A DNA stretch of 16,658 bases from Bacteroidales bacterium UBA1256. Lineage in GTDB: Bacteria; Bacteroidota; Bacteroidia; Bacteroidales; Paludibacteraceae. Shown here piece by piece: positions 6,569 through 14,690 of the stretch. Made by a program: the position numbers and the translations under genes. The notes beneath the pieces were generated by a model. The model was not told the origin of the DNA and made no database searches. It saw only the letters and a list, made by a program, of their open reading frames with translations. Positions within the stretch are counted from its first letter, which is position 1. The number at the start of each line of letters is the position of its first letter. The stretch is from positions 448 through 17,105 of the forward strand of contig DBVU01000068.1 of NCBI GenBank assembly GCA_002308195.1. Reading direction: 5' to 3'.

Positions 6569-7699
6569 ATGACACTACTTTTATTGTTTTTATTTGGGGC
6601 GATGGCCATCAGTTTTCTGTGTTCCGTGCTGGAATCGGTGCTGATGACAACAACCTATAGCTACATCAATTTACGTATGGAGGAGGGCTATGCGCCGGCT
6701 ACCCTCATGAAGCAGTACAAGGACGATACAAGTCGCCCCTTGGCGGCTATTCTTTCGCTCAACACGATAGCTAATACAATTGGTGCAGCCGGCGTAGGTA
6801 TGCAGGCCACCCAGGTCTTTGGCGAGGTGTGGTTCGGAGTAGTTTCAGCTGTTACTACGCTACTTATTCTTATCTTTGCAGAGATTATTCCTAAGACGAT
6901 TGGTACAACGTGGTGGAAGTCGCTGATGGGCTTCACAGCGCGCACGACACATACACTGATTATACTACTGTATCCGTTCGTCCTCCTGGTAGAACTTATT
7001 ACGCGGCTCTTCCCCGGCAACGAGGACGATCCCACTGTCTCGCGCGAGGAAGTGCTAGCGATGGTCAACGTAGGAGAAGAAGAGGGCGTGGTGGATGAAG
7101 ATGAGAATAAGATTTTCTCCAATCTGATGCGTCTCGATTCGATCCATGCTTACGATGTAATGACGCCGCGTGTGGTGGCTAAGATAGCGCCGGAAAACAT
7201 GACGCTCCGAGCCTACTATGATTCCGATGAATACGACCATTTCTCGCGTATTCCGCTCTATAATCCTACCTCGCCGGAGTATATCACGGGCTATGTGCTT
7301 CGCAACGATGCGCTCGAAGAATTAACGGAAGACCATTTCCGTAAAACACTCGGTGGAATCAAGCGTTCATTGCCTGCTTTTGACCAGGATATGACCCTCG
7401 GAGTCATCTTTGATTCGATGCTCAAGCAGAAGAGCCAGATTGCACAAGTTATCGATGAATACGGCATGTTTGTGGGTATTCTGACCCTTGAGGATGTCAT
7501 CGAGACCATTTTCGGCTTCGAAATCATCGACGAAAACGACACTGTTATCGACATGCAGCAGTATGCCCGCGAGCGTTGGGAGCAACGCCAGAAGAAATAC
7601 AAAAAACTTGCTGTTAATAACGACGGTCAAACGACGGTCGAACGACGGTCAAACGACGGTCGAAGCCAAGATGATACTAAGGATGATACGCAAATCTAA
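6569..7699 (+). CDS. CNNM/CBS-domain membrane protein (HlyC/CorC family)
   Basis: A 376-residue inner-membrane protein. The CNNM (DUF21) transmembrane domain spans about 1-150, with hydrophobic segments near 1-22, 57-80, 88-110 and 122-146, and the conserved FAEIIPKTIG at 103-112. A cytoplasmic CBS pair follows: VMTPRVVAKIAPENMTLRAYYD (197-218) with SRIPLYNPTSPEYITGYVL, and MTLGVIFDSMLKQKSQIAQVIDEYGMFVGILTLEDVIETIFG (275-316). The family is tied to divalent cation (Mg2+, Co2+) transport or efflux. The C-terminal CorC_HlyC domain of longer homologues (about 420-440 residues) is absent; instead a polar tail (350-376) contains a repeated NDG(Q/R) segment encoded by the 11-bp tandem repeat. The gene overlaps smpB by 29 bases and is first in its operon. 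Confidence 0.9.
   Translation: MTLLLLFLFGAMAISFLCSVLESVLMTTTYSYINLRMEEGYAPATLMKQYKDDTSRPLAAILSLNTIANTIGAAGVGMQATQVFGEVWFGVVSAVTTLLILIFAEIIPKTIGTTWWKSLMGFTARTTHTLIILLYPFVLLVELITRLFPGNEDDPTVSREEVLAMVNVGEEEGVVDEDENKIFSNLMRLDSIHAYDVMTPRVVAKIAPENMTLRAYYDSDEYDHFSRIPLYNPTSPEYITGYVLRNDALEELTEDHFRKTLGGIKRSLPAFDQDMTLGVIFDSMLKQKSQIAQVIDEYGMFVGILTLEDVIETIFGFEIIDENDTVIDMQQYARERWEQRQKKYKKLAVNNDGQTTVERRSNDGRSQDDTKDDTQI
7619..7662 (+). repeat. 11-bp tandem repeat, four copies, at the CNNM/smpB junction
   Basis: Four back-to-back copies of AACGACGGTC plus A or G run from 7619 to 7662; the last base alternates A, G, A, G, giving a 22-bp higher-order period. The repeat encodes part of the CNNM C-terminal tail. 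Because 11 is not a multiple of 3, each copy is read in a different phase, and a gained or lost copy shifts the downstream reading frame. The smpB start lies 8 bases further on. Confidence 0.95.
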
Positions 7700-8144
7700 C
7701 GTTCGCATAGAAAATAAGCGAGCAAGATATGAGTACATCATCCTTGACCGCTATACCGCTGGCATTAAGTTGTTTGGCACGGAGATCAAGTCTATCCGCG
7801 AAGGAAAAGCGTCGCTTATTGACAGTTTCTGCGCCGTTGAACATGGAGAAATGTATGTCAAGCAGATGCACATCGCCGAGTATCGCTTTGGCTCCTACGC
7901 CAACCATGAAGTCAAACGTGATCGTAAACTATTGCTTCAACGACGCGAGATTCGCAAACTAGAGAAAGCAACCAAAGATACAGGAAAGACAATCATTCCA
8001 CTCCTGCTCTTCATCAATGAGCACGGCCTGGCAAAAATGGAGATTGCTCTCTGTCAGGGCAAGCACTCGTACGACAAACGCGAATCACTTCGCAAAGCCG
8101 ATGATAAACGACAAATCGAACAATTAAAAAAACAATACATATGA
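7671..8144 (+). CDS. smpB: SsrA-binding protein SmpB
   Basis: A 157-residue RNA-binding protein that binds tmRNA (SsrA) and guides it to stalled ribosomes for trans-translation. Family motifs are clear: [107 protein letters not shown], and a basic C-terminal tail. Two start codons are possible 12 bases apart, at 7671 and 7683, within a duplicated ATGATAC; the first gives 157 residues and the second 153, and the family is usually about 150. I list the longer one. Either start overlaps the upstream CNNM gene (29 or 17 bases), suggesting translational coupling. The stop overlaps the gpmI start as ATGA (8141-8144). The frame is open upstream through the 11-bp repeat. Confidence 0.95.
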   Translation: MILRMIRKSNVRIENKRARYEYIILDRYTAGIKLFGTEIKSIREGKASLIDSFCAVEHGEMYVKQMHIAEYRFGSYANHEVKRDRKLLLQRREIRKLEKATKDTGKTIIPLLLFINEHGLAKMEIALCQGKHSYDKRESLRKADDKRQIEQLKKQYI

Positions 8145-9676
8145 GCAAAGCATTATTAATGATTCTTGACGGATGGGGCATTGGAAACAAGTCCAAGGCC
8201 GATGTCATCAGCGTCACCCCTACTCCAAACTGGGACGCATTATTAGAAAAATACCCGCACTCGCAACTGCAAGCTTCGGGAGAAAATGTAGGTTTGCCGG
8301 ATGGTCAGATGGGCAATTCTGAGGTTGGACACCTCAATATCGGTGCCGGACGCGTGGTCTATCAGGACCTGGTTAAGATCAATCGTTCCATCCGCGACAA
8401 TTCCATCATGCAGAATCCGGAAATCACAGCGGCCTACAAAGCTGCTCAAGCTGCCGGAAAGAAGTTGCACATCATGGGTCTTTGCTCTACGGGTGGCGTG
8501 CACTCTTCGCTGGATCATTTGTTCAAACTCGTTGAGATTGCAAAAGAATATGGCGTGGCCGACCGCACTTTCGTTCACTGCTTTATGGACGGTCGAGACA
8601 CCGACCCAAGAAGCGGTAAAGGATTTATCGAGGATCTGCAGAAAGTTTGCGATGCCAACGGTGCACATATAGCTTCTATTATCGGACGCTTCTATGCCAT
8701 GGATCGAGACAAACGTTGGGAGCGCATCAAGGTAGCTTATGACCAACTGGTGAATGGCATTGGTCGCAAGGAGACCGACATGGTAGCCGCTGTTCAGGGA
8801 TGCTATGACCGTCATACGGAAGAGCATAAAAACACCGATGAATTCATGGAATCATTGGTAAATGCCAATTGCGACGGACGCATTGCAGAGGGTGACGTAG
8901 TGATCTTCTTCAACTATCGCAATGACCGCGCCAAAGAGATTACTATTGTACTGACTCAACAAGACATGCCGGAACAGGGAATGCAGACGATAAAGGATCT
9001 GCATTACTGCTGTATGACTCCGTACGACTCATCGTTCCAAGGGCTGCATATTCTCTTTCCGAAAGAGAATGTGGAGAACACGCTGGGTGAGGTCGTTAGC
9101 AAACTCGGCCTAAAGCAATTGCGTATTGCCGAAACAGAGAAGTTCGCACACGTCACATTCTTCTTCAACGGAGGACGCGAAGCCGAATATCCGGGCGAAG
9201 AGCGTATCCTGATTCCGAGTCCGAAAGTGCCGACCTACGATATGAAGCCCGAGATGTCGGCTCCGGAAGTGACAGAGGCACTGATTGAAGCTATTAAGAC
9301 TCAGAAATTCGATTACATCACGCTGAACTTTGCTAATGGAGACATGGTAGGTCACACCGGTGTTTACGAAGCCATTGAGAAAGCCGTTCGCACCATTGAT
9401 GACTGTTCGCATCGCGTAATTGAGGCTGCTCTGGAAAACGGATATGAGATTATCGTAATTGCCGATCACGGAAACTGCGACAACGCCATCAACGCAGACG
9501 GAACGCCCAACACGGCACACTCGCTCAATCCGGTACCGTTTATTTACATCAGTCAAGAGCACACGGATGCAAAAGTCTCGAATGGTATTCTGGCCGATGT
9601 AGCGCCCTCAATATGCCATATTCTGGGGATTCAGCAGCCCAAAGAGATGACAGGACACAATCTGATACAAAATTGA
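8141..9676 (+). CDS. gpmI: 2,3-bisphosphoglycerate-independent phosphoglycerate mutase
   Basis: A 511-residue cytoplasmic enzyme that interconverts 3-phosphoglycerate and 2-phosphoglycerate in glycolysis and gluconeogenesis, of the alkaline phosphatase superfamily with two Mn2+ ions. The N-terminus [11 protein letters not shown] contains metal ligand D10; the nucleophile is S60 in [36 protein letters not shown], a phosphoglycerate-binding segment, follows in the inserted domain, with [11 protein letters not shown] further on. [12 protein letters not shown] and [11 protein letters not shown] near the C-terminus carry further metal ligands. The length is normal for the family (about 505-515). 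It overlaps the smpB stop by 4 bases, so it is probably translated by termination-reinitiation from the same mRNA. No clear terminator follows. Confidence 0.97.
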   Translation: MSKALLMILDGWGIGNKSKADVISVTPTPNWDALLEKYPHSQLQASGENVGLPDGQMGNSEVGHLNIGAGRVVYQDLVKINRSIRDNSIMQNPEITAAYKAAQAAGKKLHIMGLCSTGGVHSSLDHLFKLVEIAKEYGVADRTFVHCFMDGRDTDPRSGKGFIEDLQKVCDANGAHIASIIGRFYAMDRDKRWERIKVAYDQLVNGIGRKETDMVAAVQGCYDRHTEEHKNTDEFMESLVNANCDGRIAEGDVVIFFNYRNDRAKEITIVLTQQDMPEQGMQTIKDLHYCCMTPYDSSFQGLHILFPKENVENTLGEVVSKLGLKQLRIAETEKFAHVTFFFNGGREAEYPGEERILIPSPKVPTYDMKPEMSAPEVTEALIEAIKTQKFDYITLNFANGDMVGHTGVYEAIEKAVRTIDDCSHRVIEAALENGYEIIVIADHGNCDNAINADGTPNTAHSLNPVPFIYISQEHTDAKVSNGILADVAPSICHILGIQQPKEMTGHNLIQN

Positions 9677-9704
9677 TTGCTTTTCGTAAAAAAGTAATAA
9701 ATTA

Positions 9705-9737
9705 TTTGCAGGATTAAAAAAATATTCGTACCTTTGC
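9705..9737 (+). promoter_or_regulatory. Promoter of the outer-membrane protein gene
   Basis: TTTG (9705-9708), 20 bases, then TACCTTTGC (9729-9737): a full match to the Bacteroidota consensus. The expected start is near 9743, about 19 bases before the ATG at 9762. It separates this gene from the gpmI operon. Confidence 0.8.
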
Positions 9738-9761
9738 AGGTCGAAATGATTGTGTAGCAAC

Positions 9762-10667
9762 ATGAGAGTCACAAAAACATTTGCAATATTGCTTCTTGGC
9801 TTGATCATTGCTTGCCCTCCCGCTGCAATGGCCAAAGCCAAGAAAGTAAAAGACAAAATCGTATGGACGAAGACCCCAAACAAACGTACGGGTCTCTTCT
9901 CTACGCGCAACTATTTTGTTTCTCATGGTGTGAGTCTAAATCTTAGTGCCCTATATTATTTCGGCGATGTAGATAATGAGGGTGTTGCCTTTACTGGAGG
10001 TTTCAACAAGGAAAACGTTAGTTATGGCGGAGGTCTGCAGTTTGCCTATTTAATGCCTGCAGGCAATCATTGTAACATGCGGTTTGCATTGATGGGTGGA
10101 ACCCTAAACGGAAACAACAAGGTGAAGTTCGACAATCTGGATCCTCCGCGCGACGATTACCGCAAATTCCAATCTATCTTGATTCAACCCGCCTTTGGCG
10201 TAGAATATTATCCGTTTAGCAACGCAGGATTCTATCTCTATGGTGGTGTGGCTGTTACTGCCAGTATCATCACCAACTACGAGTTCTACTACATGGCTCG
10301 CCATGAGGGCTCTTCGGAAAAGACACGCGAACTGCTGAAAGGAAGCACTTTTGGCATCCTGCCTATGGTGCAATTGGGATTGGGATATAGTTTCCGTTTA
10401 GCCCCCTCGTGGACTTTATCCATAGAGGCCATGATTCAAGAAGGACTCATCGACACCCACTACATGAATTTGGATGCCTTTCCTCTTGCAGCTTCTCAAA
10501 ACTCGGCAGGCGTAGAGTTGGGTAACAGTTTCGGCAAGTGGACAGATCGTTATGGTAAGGAGCATATCCACTGGAACGACGGATGGTTCCAGTTGGGCCT
10601 CACTATTTCGTATCGCTGGCGCAATTGTGAGAAGTGCCGCATCTTGAATATGGGGCACGCAAAGTGA
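9762..10667 (+). CDS. Outer-membrane beta-barrel protein, unknown function
   Basis: A 301-residue protein with a clear signal peptide (MRVTKTFAILLLGLIIACPPAAMA, cleavage probably after A24). The mature part alternates polar and hydrophobic residues and is rich in Gly and aromatic residues: HGVSLNLSALYYFGDVDN, VSYGGGLQFAYLMPAGNHCNMRFALMGGTLNG, QPAFGVEYYPFSNAGFYLYGGVAVTAS, LPMVQLGLGYSFRL, WFQLGLTISYRW. This is typical of an 8- to 10-strand porin-like barrel of Bacteroidota. A TTG at 9750 could add four residues, but the ATG gives the proper signal peptide and leader spacing. After the expected last strand (ISYRW, ending at 286) there is a short extension with a Cys pair, C289-x2-C292, which is unusual for a barrel C-terminus. 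I do not recognise a specific family. It converges on trmB, with 12 bases between stops. Confidence 0.8.
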   Translation: MRVTKTFAILLLGLIIACPPAAMAKAKKVKDKIVWTKTPNKRTGLFSTRNYFVSHGVSLNLSALYYFGDVDNEGVAFTGGFNKENVSYGGGLQFAYLMPAGNHCNMRFALMGGTLNGNNKVKFDNLDPPRDDYRKFQSILIQPAFGVEYYPFSNAGFYLYGGVAVTASIITNYEFYYMARHEGSSEKTRELLKGSTFGILPMVQLGLGYSFRLAPSWTLSIEAMIQEGLIDTHYMNLDAFPLAASQNSAGVELGNSFGKWTDRYGKEHIHWNDGWFQLGLTISYRWRNCEKCRILNMGHAK

Positions 10668-10679
10668 TAAGGAATTTCT

Positions 10680-11471
10680 TTATTTAGGACTATTATAATT
10701 TCGTCCGTACGACCGATAAGTGTCGTGCTCTATTTCTATAGCCGGTTCTTCCCACGTAGTATGTGGACTGAGTTGCCACTCCAAGTATTTAATACTGAGT
10801 CCACGATCGAGCCATTGCTTCTCATAATGGGTTTGAAGTGCACGAGCGTCATCAAGCGCCGCATTATCCAGAACGGCATCTGCATACAAATCATTCGTAT
10901 CGCAGAGAACAGGATAAAAATTGATGTGTAACATCTCGCGCGTGTACGTATATAAAAAAGGACTATCGGTCTTGAGATGAATCAATCCTTCGGGACGTAC
11001 TATTTGCTGATAGCGCTGCATGAACCAAGTAGATGTAAGACGTTTTGTCGCCTTTTTCATTTGGGGATCGCAGAAGGTGATCCATATTTCATCTACCTCA
11101 CCCTTTGCAAAAAAAGCAGTAATTAGTTCTATATTGGTTCTAAGAAATGCCACATTCATCAGCTGTGATTGTACAGCTTCTTTTGCACCCGCCCAGATAC
11201 GAGCTCCTTTGATATCGACGCCTATGAAGTTTTTGTCGGGGTATTTACGAGCGAGACCCACTGTATATTCTCCGCGACCACAGCCTAATTCCAGCACAAT
11301 AGGATTGGCGTTATGAAAGAATTTCTCGCGCCAATGGCCAGCCATTGGATGAGCCCTTTCTACAGGCATAATATCTTTGCCTTGTGGCATGAGTATTTCG
11401 CGAGCACCACACTGGAAGACATTAGAAAATGTCTCCATCTCGGCAAATTTCTTGAGTTTATTCTTTCCCAT
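10680..11471 (-). CDS. trmB: tRNA (guanine-N7-)-methyltransferase
   Basis: A 263-residue SAM-dependent enzyme that methylates N7 of G46 in the variable loop of tRNAs. The SAM-binding motif is VLELGCGRGEYTVGLA (59-74), followed by FIGVDIKGARIWAGAKEA (82-99). The substrate region reads FCDPQMKKATKRLTS (133-147), the Bacteroidota variant of the PWPKxRHxKRR motif of Proteobacteria, with IHLKTDS at 164-170. The N-terminus MGKNKLKKF is typical of Bacteroidota homologues. It is the last gene of the leftward run and starts 14 bases inside the 3' end of gldH, so translational coupling is likely. The family is normally about 215-260 residues. Confidence 0.94.
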   Translation of the reverse strand: MGKNKLKKFAEMETFSNVFQCGAREILMPQGKDIMPVERAHPMAGHWREKFFHNANPIVLELGCGRGEYTVGLARKYPDKNFIGVDIKGARIWAGAKEAVQSQLMNVAFLRTNIELITAFFAKGEVDEIWITFCDPQMKKATKRLTSTWFMQRYQQIVRPEGLIHLKTDSPFLYTYTREMLHINFYPVLCDTNDLYADAVLDNAALDDARALQTHYEKQWLDRGLSIKYLEWQLSPHTTWEEPAIEIEHDTYRSYGRNYNSPK

Positions 11472-11928
11472 ATTTCAACAATTCAAAGCCTACATTATCT
11501 ACGCCTCGAAGCAAGGTATCGCGCATACCATGTCCAATAGAAATTGTGTAGTAACCGGTATCCGGAAAGAGACGCTGTTCTTGGTAGAGCATAGACATCT
11601 CGATCATTCCGTTCTTTCCCCGTCCGAGCCATTCTCCGCGGTCGTTGGCCAGATAGAAGAGCAAAGTATCACGTTGCATATCCGCGCGTGAAGGATCATC
11701 GATGAACAACCAGATATTCTGGTATTGGTAGGTCTCTCGGTGGTTGATATGCATACGGAGTTGGTAGGTGGCCGCCGTATCATCGATATGAAATCGGAAG
11801 GCACACAAACTATCCCGGTGCCACTGTTGATTCTCAAGATTTCGGAACTCAGAATAGACCGTATTATTCGCACAAGATGTCAGGAAAATCAGGCCGATTA
11901 TATAAGGGAAAACATACTTTGATTTCAT
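11458..11928 (-). CDS. gldH: GldH-family lipoprotein
   Basis: A 156-residue lipoprotein. The N-terminal signal (MKSKYVFPYIIGLIFLTSC) ends in a lipobox LTSC with the lipidated cysteine at C19, followed by ANNTVYSEFRNLENQQWHRDS and the family-like segments LRMHINHRETYQYQNIWLFID and DTGYYTISIGHGMRD. In Flavobacterium johnsoniae, GldH is needed for gliding and the linked type IX secretion; non-gliding Bacteroidales also keep gldH, so it does not prove gliding here. The frame is open upstream to 12087, but that part lies inside ricT and lacks the signal peptide; the ATG at 11928, just before the signal sequence, is the right start. It begins 4 bases after ricT and overlaps trmB by 14 bases. Confidence 0.88.
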   Translation of the reverse strand: MKSKYVFPYIIGLIFLTSCANNTVYSEFRNLENQQWHRDSLCAFRFHIDDTAATYQLRMHINHRETYQYQNIWLFIDDPSRADMQRDTLLFYLANDRGEWLGRGKNGMIEMSMLYQEQRLFPDTGYYTISIGHGMRDTLLRGVDNVGFELLKYGKE

Positions 11929-11932
11929 ACAC

Positions 11933-13051
11933 TTATCTATTTCGGCGATCGCGATTGGAGCGACGCCCGTTATCACGTTTTTTTCGATCAAAACGGGTAA
12001 GATCATCTTGTCCCACGACATTATGATATCCCAATTCTTCCTGCTTGGTATCTTTCTTCTCTTGCAGGCTATATGGTTTTTCTCCACGTTTATTCATCTC
12101 TATCACCTCTATAGCACGTGCTGCGGAAATCGTCTGTAAATTAGCAGGAATATGCTCGTCGGTAGAATACGTCACCTGTTCTGCCAATGGATCTGTCGAG
12201 AATAAAAAGTACTGTCCATCTTGCGTTTCTAGCGCGATATTACGTGGAGGCATCTTCTTCTGAGCTTCCTCGTAGACCGGCACTTCAAAATTGAGGCAAC
12301 ACTTAAGTTTCGCGCATTGACCTGCCAGTTTTTGCAAATTTGGAGAGATATTTTGCAGGCGAGCGGCCCCAGTTCCTACGGATGAAAAGTTAGTAATCCA
12401 CGTAGAACAGCACAACTCACGCCCGCATGGACCTGTCCCTCCAATACGACCAGCTTCCTGACGGGCTCCAATCTGCTTCATCTCCACACGAATACGGAAA
12501 GTCTCGGCGTAGACTTTAATCAGTTGCCGAAAGTCGACGCGACCATCGGCTATATAGTAGAAAATAGCTTTAGAACCATCACCTTGATACTCCACATCTC
12601 CGATTTTCATCTCTAGTCCAAGCGACTTGGCCAATTGGCGAGATTTGATCATCGTGGCTTGCTCTTTGCTATGGGCCTCACGCGCACGTTCCAAATCTTG
12701 CTCCGTAGCAAAACGCAGAATATTCTTCACCTCGTACCGGTCGGTATCAATATGGTACTTCTTCATCTGCAGTTTCACCAATTCGCCTGTCAAGACTACC
12801 TCGCCCAAATCGTAACCCGGATTCGCCTCAACAACCACCAGAGATCCTTTCTGTATAGGTAAATGCTCCGGATTATGGAAATAGCCCTTGCGCGTATTCT
12901 TAAACTGAACTTCTACCAGGTCTGTCAACTTTGTATTATCCCCAACATCACAAAGCCAGTCCGTCACAGGTAACATATGTGCGGAATTACGCCTTGAACC
13001 GCGTTCGGAAAGGGAAGATGCGTCGTTACCTAGTGTAAATTTATCATTCAT
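11933..13051 (-). CDS. ricT: RicT/PSP1-domain protein
   Basis: A 372-residue cytoplasmic protein of the PSP1/RicT (YaaT) family. In Bacillus subtilis RicT works with RicA and RicF in an Fe-S-binding complex that aids RNase Y-dependent mRNA processing; the role in Bacteroidota is not established. The PSP1 core spans about 45-260: VEVQFKNTRKGYFHN, KGSLVVVEANPGYDLGEVVLTGE, FYYIADGRVDFRQLIKVYAETFRIRVEMKQIGARQEA, then the Cys motifs PCGRELCC (C209, C214, C215) and CAKLKCCLNFE (C246, C251, C252), which fit iron-sulfur ligands. The C-terminus is long and basic (RFDRKKRDNGRRSNRDRRNR), suggesting nucleic-acid contact. It is 10 bases after holB and 4 bases before gldH. Confidence 0.92.
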   Translation of the reverse strand: MNDKFTLGNDASSLSERGSRRNSAHMLPVTDWLCDVGDNTKLTDLVEVQFKNTRKGYFHNPEHLPIQKGSLVVVEANPGYDLGEVVLTGELVKLQMKKYHIDTDRYEVKNILRFATEQDLERAREAHSKEQATMIKSRQLAKSLGLEMKIGDVEYQGDGSKAIFYYIADGRVDFRQLIKVYAETFRIRVEMKQIGARQEAGRIGGTGPCGRELCCSTWITNFSSVGTGAARLQNISPNLQKLAGQCAKLKCCLNFEVPVYEEAQKKMPPRNIALETQDGQYFLFSTDPLAEQVTYSTDEHIPANLQTISAARAIEVIEMNKRGEKPYSLQEKKDTKQEELGYHNVVGQDDLTRFDRKKRDNGRRSNRDRRNR

Positions 13052-13061
13052 AGTATATTCA

Positions 13062-14216
13062 TTATTTCTTAATTAGTACTATCAACTGCAGGCATAGATC
13101 AAAAAAGATCATTTTCGCATTGCCGTTCTGCTGGATCTGTTGCTCTGCAACAGTTAATTGATTCGATATGGATTCGACATTACCCTTATGAATAAACGGG
13201 AAGAATCGATCCGAAAACACACGTTCCTCTTCTGTTTGGTAGTTCAAATCCGGGCATTGCATGTTGCGGATAAAATTCTCACGAACTTGCCGTTGCGCAT
13301 ACTGCAAGAAGTTTTTTTGATATTCTCGCCCTACCTTGCTATCTGACATCTCCAAGCTCCACTTGCGCAATCGCTGTAACGATTCAAACTTTTTTCTTCG
13401 GTCATTAATCACGCCCACAGTATACGCATCGCGCATAAGCGCTATAAAATCCACGAGATACCGGTTCGCCTCATCTTGCTCCTGCACCATCTTCCGAGCT
13501 GCCAAATAGCTACCATTTGCTATGCGAGCATAATCCGCTGCATGTTGTTGCTCCACGCCTTTTTTACGTAGCGCTTCTACGATCTCTTCATCCTTTAAGC
13601 GGGGCACTCTTATCTGCTGTACACGCGACAGAATGGTTGTCAATAGCATCTCTGGATTTTCTGACACCAAGAGAAAAACGGTTTTCTCAGGCGGTTCTTC
13701 CAGTAACTTGAGTAACTTATTGGCGCAAACGGCATTCATCTTCTCCGGCTGCCATATAATCATCACTTTATAGCCATTGCCAAAAGACTTCAAACTGAGT
13801 TTGCGCATGATTTCCGAACTCTCTTTCTCATAGATCATGCCCTGTTTAGTTTCTACACCCAGAGTTCGATACCAGTCATTGACATCGAAATAACCATCCG
13901 ATATCAACAAATCACGAAAGTCACTCACAAAATCGTCGCACACATCCCCCCGGTCGCTTTTCACAATCGGGAAGGCAAAATGCAAATCCGGATGTTGTAG
14001 TTTCTGATATTGGATACAAGTTGGACAAACGCCACAAGCATCGCTTTCGGTACGATGTTCGCAATTGATATATTGGGCATAGGCAATTGCCAATTGCAAT
14101 TTTCCGACGCCAACCGGCCCGGTAAGTAACTGCGCATGCGGGATACGTCCCTCTTGCACTGAGAGACGTAACTGCTGCTTGACAGACTCTTGTCCTATAA
14201 TATCCCGAAAGAGCAT
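13062..14216 (-). CDS. holB: DNA polymerase III clamp-loader delta' subunit
   Basis: A 384-residue AAA+ family clamp-loader subunit that helps load the sliding clamp at the replication fork. The start MLFRDIIGQESVKQQL matches delta'/DnaX-like proteins. The P-loop region reads GPVGVGKL (33-40), keeping the Lys but with Leu where ATPases have Thr or Ser; a four-Cys zinc module is seen at C52, C61, C64, C67; LLKLLEEPPEKTVFLLVSENPEMLLTTILSRVQQIRVP (168-205) holds the EEPP motif and the sensor-1 SRC motif, here SRV. These changes suggest a nonhydrolysing delta' rather than DnaX (gamma/tau). It starts 7 bases after the HIT gene stop, in the middle of the leftward operon. Confidence 0.9.
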   Translation of the reverse strand: MLFRDIIGQESVKQQLRLSVQEGRIPHAQLLTGPVGVGKLQLAIAYAQYINCEHRTESDACGVCPTCIQYQKLQHPDLHFAFPIVKSDRGDVCDDFVSDFRDLLISDGYFDVNDWYRTLGVETKQGMIYEKESSEIMRKLSLKSFGNGYKVMIIWQPEKMNAVCANKLLKLLEEPPEKTVFLLVSENPEMLLTTILSRVQQIRVPRLKDEEIVEALRKKGVEQQHAADYARIANGSYLAARKMVQEQDEANRYLVDFIALMRDAYTVGVINDRRKKFESLQRLRKWSLEMSDSKVGREYQKNFLQYAQRQVRENFIRNMQCPDLNYQTEEERVFSDRFFPFIHKGNVESISNQLTVAEQQIQQNGNAKMIFFDLCLQLIVLIKK

Positions 14217-14223
14217 TCGATGA

Positions 14224-14661
14224 TTAGTTCTCGGTTTTTAATTCTTTGCGCAGCGCCTCAACCATTTCAGCATACTCAGCTTCTGATAGATATACCTTTC
14301 CCGGATTCATCTGAAAAGTCCCTCCATAATCCGGGCCATCCACATACTTGGGAGCGAGATGGAAATGGAGATGGGAGAGTTTATCGGAGTATGCGCCGTA
14401 GTTAATCTTCTCCGGATGGAAAAGTTTTTGCATAGCACGGGTCACCTGCGCTACATCGGCCATAAAGAGATTGCGCTCTTCATCGTTCAACTCATTGAGA
14501 TCGTTCACATGCTTATCATAGGCTACAAGACAACGCCCATGATAAGTTTGTTCTTTGAATAAGAACGCACGAGAGACGCGCAAATGCGCTATTTCAATCA
14601 TCAACGAGTGCAAGGTCTCGTTGTTCTGACAATACAGACAATCTTTCGGATCAGAATACAT
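14224..14661 (-). CDS. HIT-family nucleotide-binding protein
   Basis: A 145-residue histidine-triad protein. The catalytic signature is H97-x-H99-x-H101 in LSHLHFHLAPKY, and the N-terminus holds CLYC (C8, C11). Residues 30-50 (SRAFLFKEQTYHGRCLVAYDKHVNDLNEL) match the start of the HIT fold. HIT enzymes hydrolyse or transfer nucleoside phosphates, such as adenosine monophosphoramidates or dinucleoside polyphosphates; the exact substrate cannot be told. It lies 29 bases after plsC and 7 before holB, within the leftward run. Confidence 0.92.
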   Translation of the reverse strand: MYSDPKDCLYCQNNETLHSLMIEIAHLRVSRAFLFKEQTYHGRCLVAYDKHVNDLNELNDEERNLFMADVAQVTRAMQKLFHPEKINYGAYSDKLSHLHFHLAPKYVDGPDYGGTFQMNPGKVYLSEAEYAEMVEALRKELKTEN

Positions 14662-14690
14662 AGTACGAATTCAAAATTAAAGATGGCAAT

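Noticed and set aside
7619..7662. CRISPR-like or regulator-binding repeat array
   Set aside because: Units are 11 bp, with no spacers, and they lie inside a coding region; a simple tandem repeat explains it.
9667..9704. Terminator after gpmI
   Set aside because: Only a weak A/T stem (CTTTT with AAAAG) is present; not supportable.
11929..12087. N-terminal extension of gldH
   Set aside because: It lies within the ricT coding region and would bury the lipoprotein signal.
14672..14679. TAATTTTG on the minus strand before the HIT gene as a -7 element
   Set aside because: No TTTG lies 20 bases upstream, and the leader would be only a few bases; the genes look co-transcribed.
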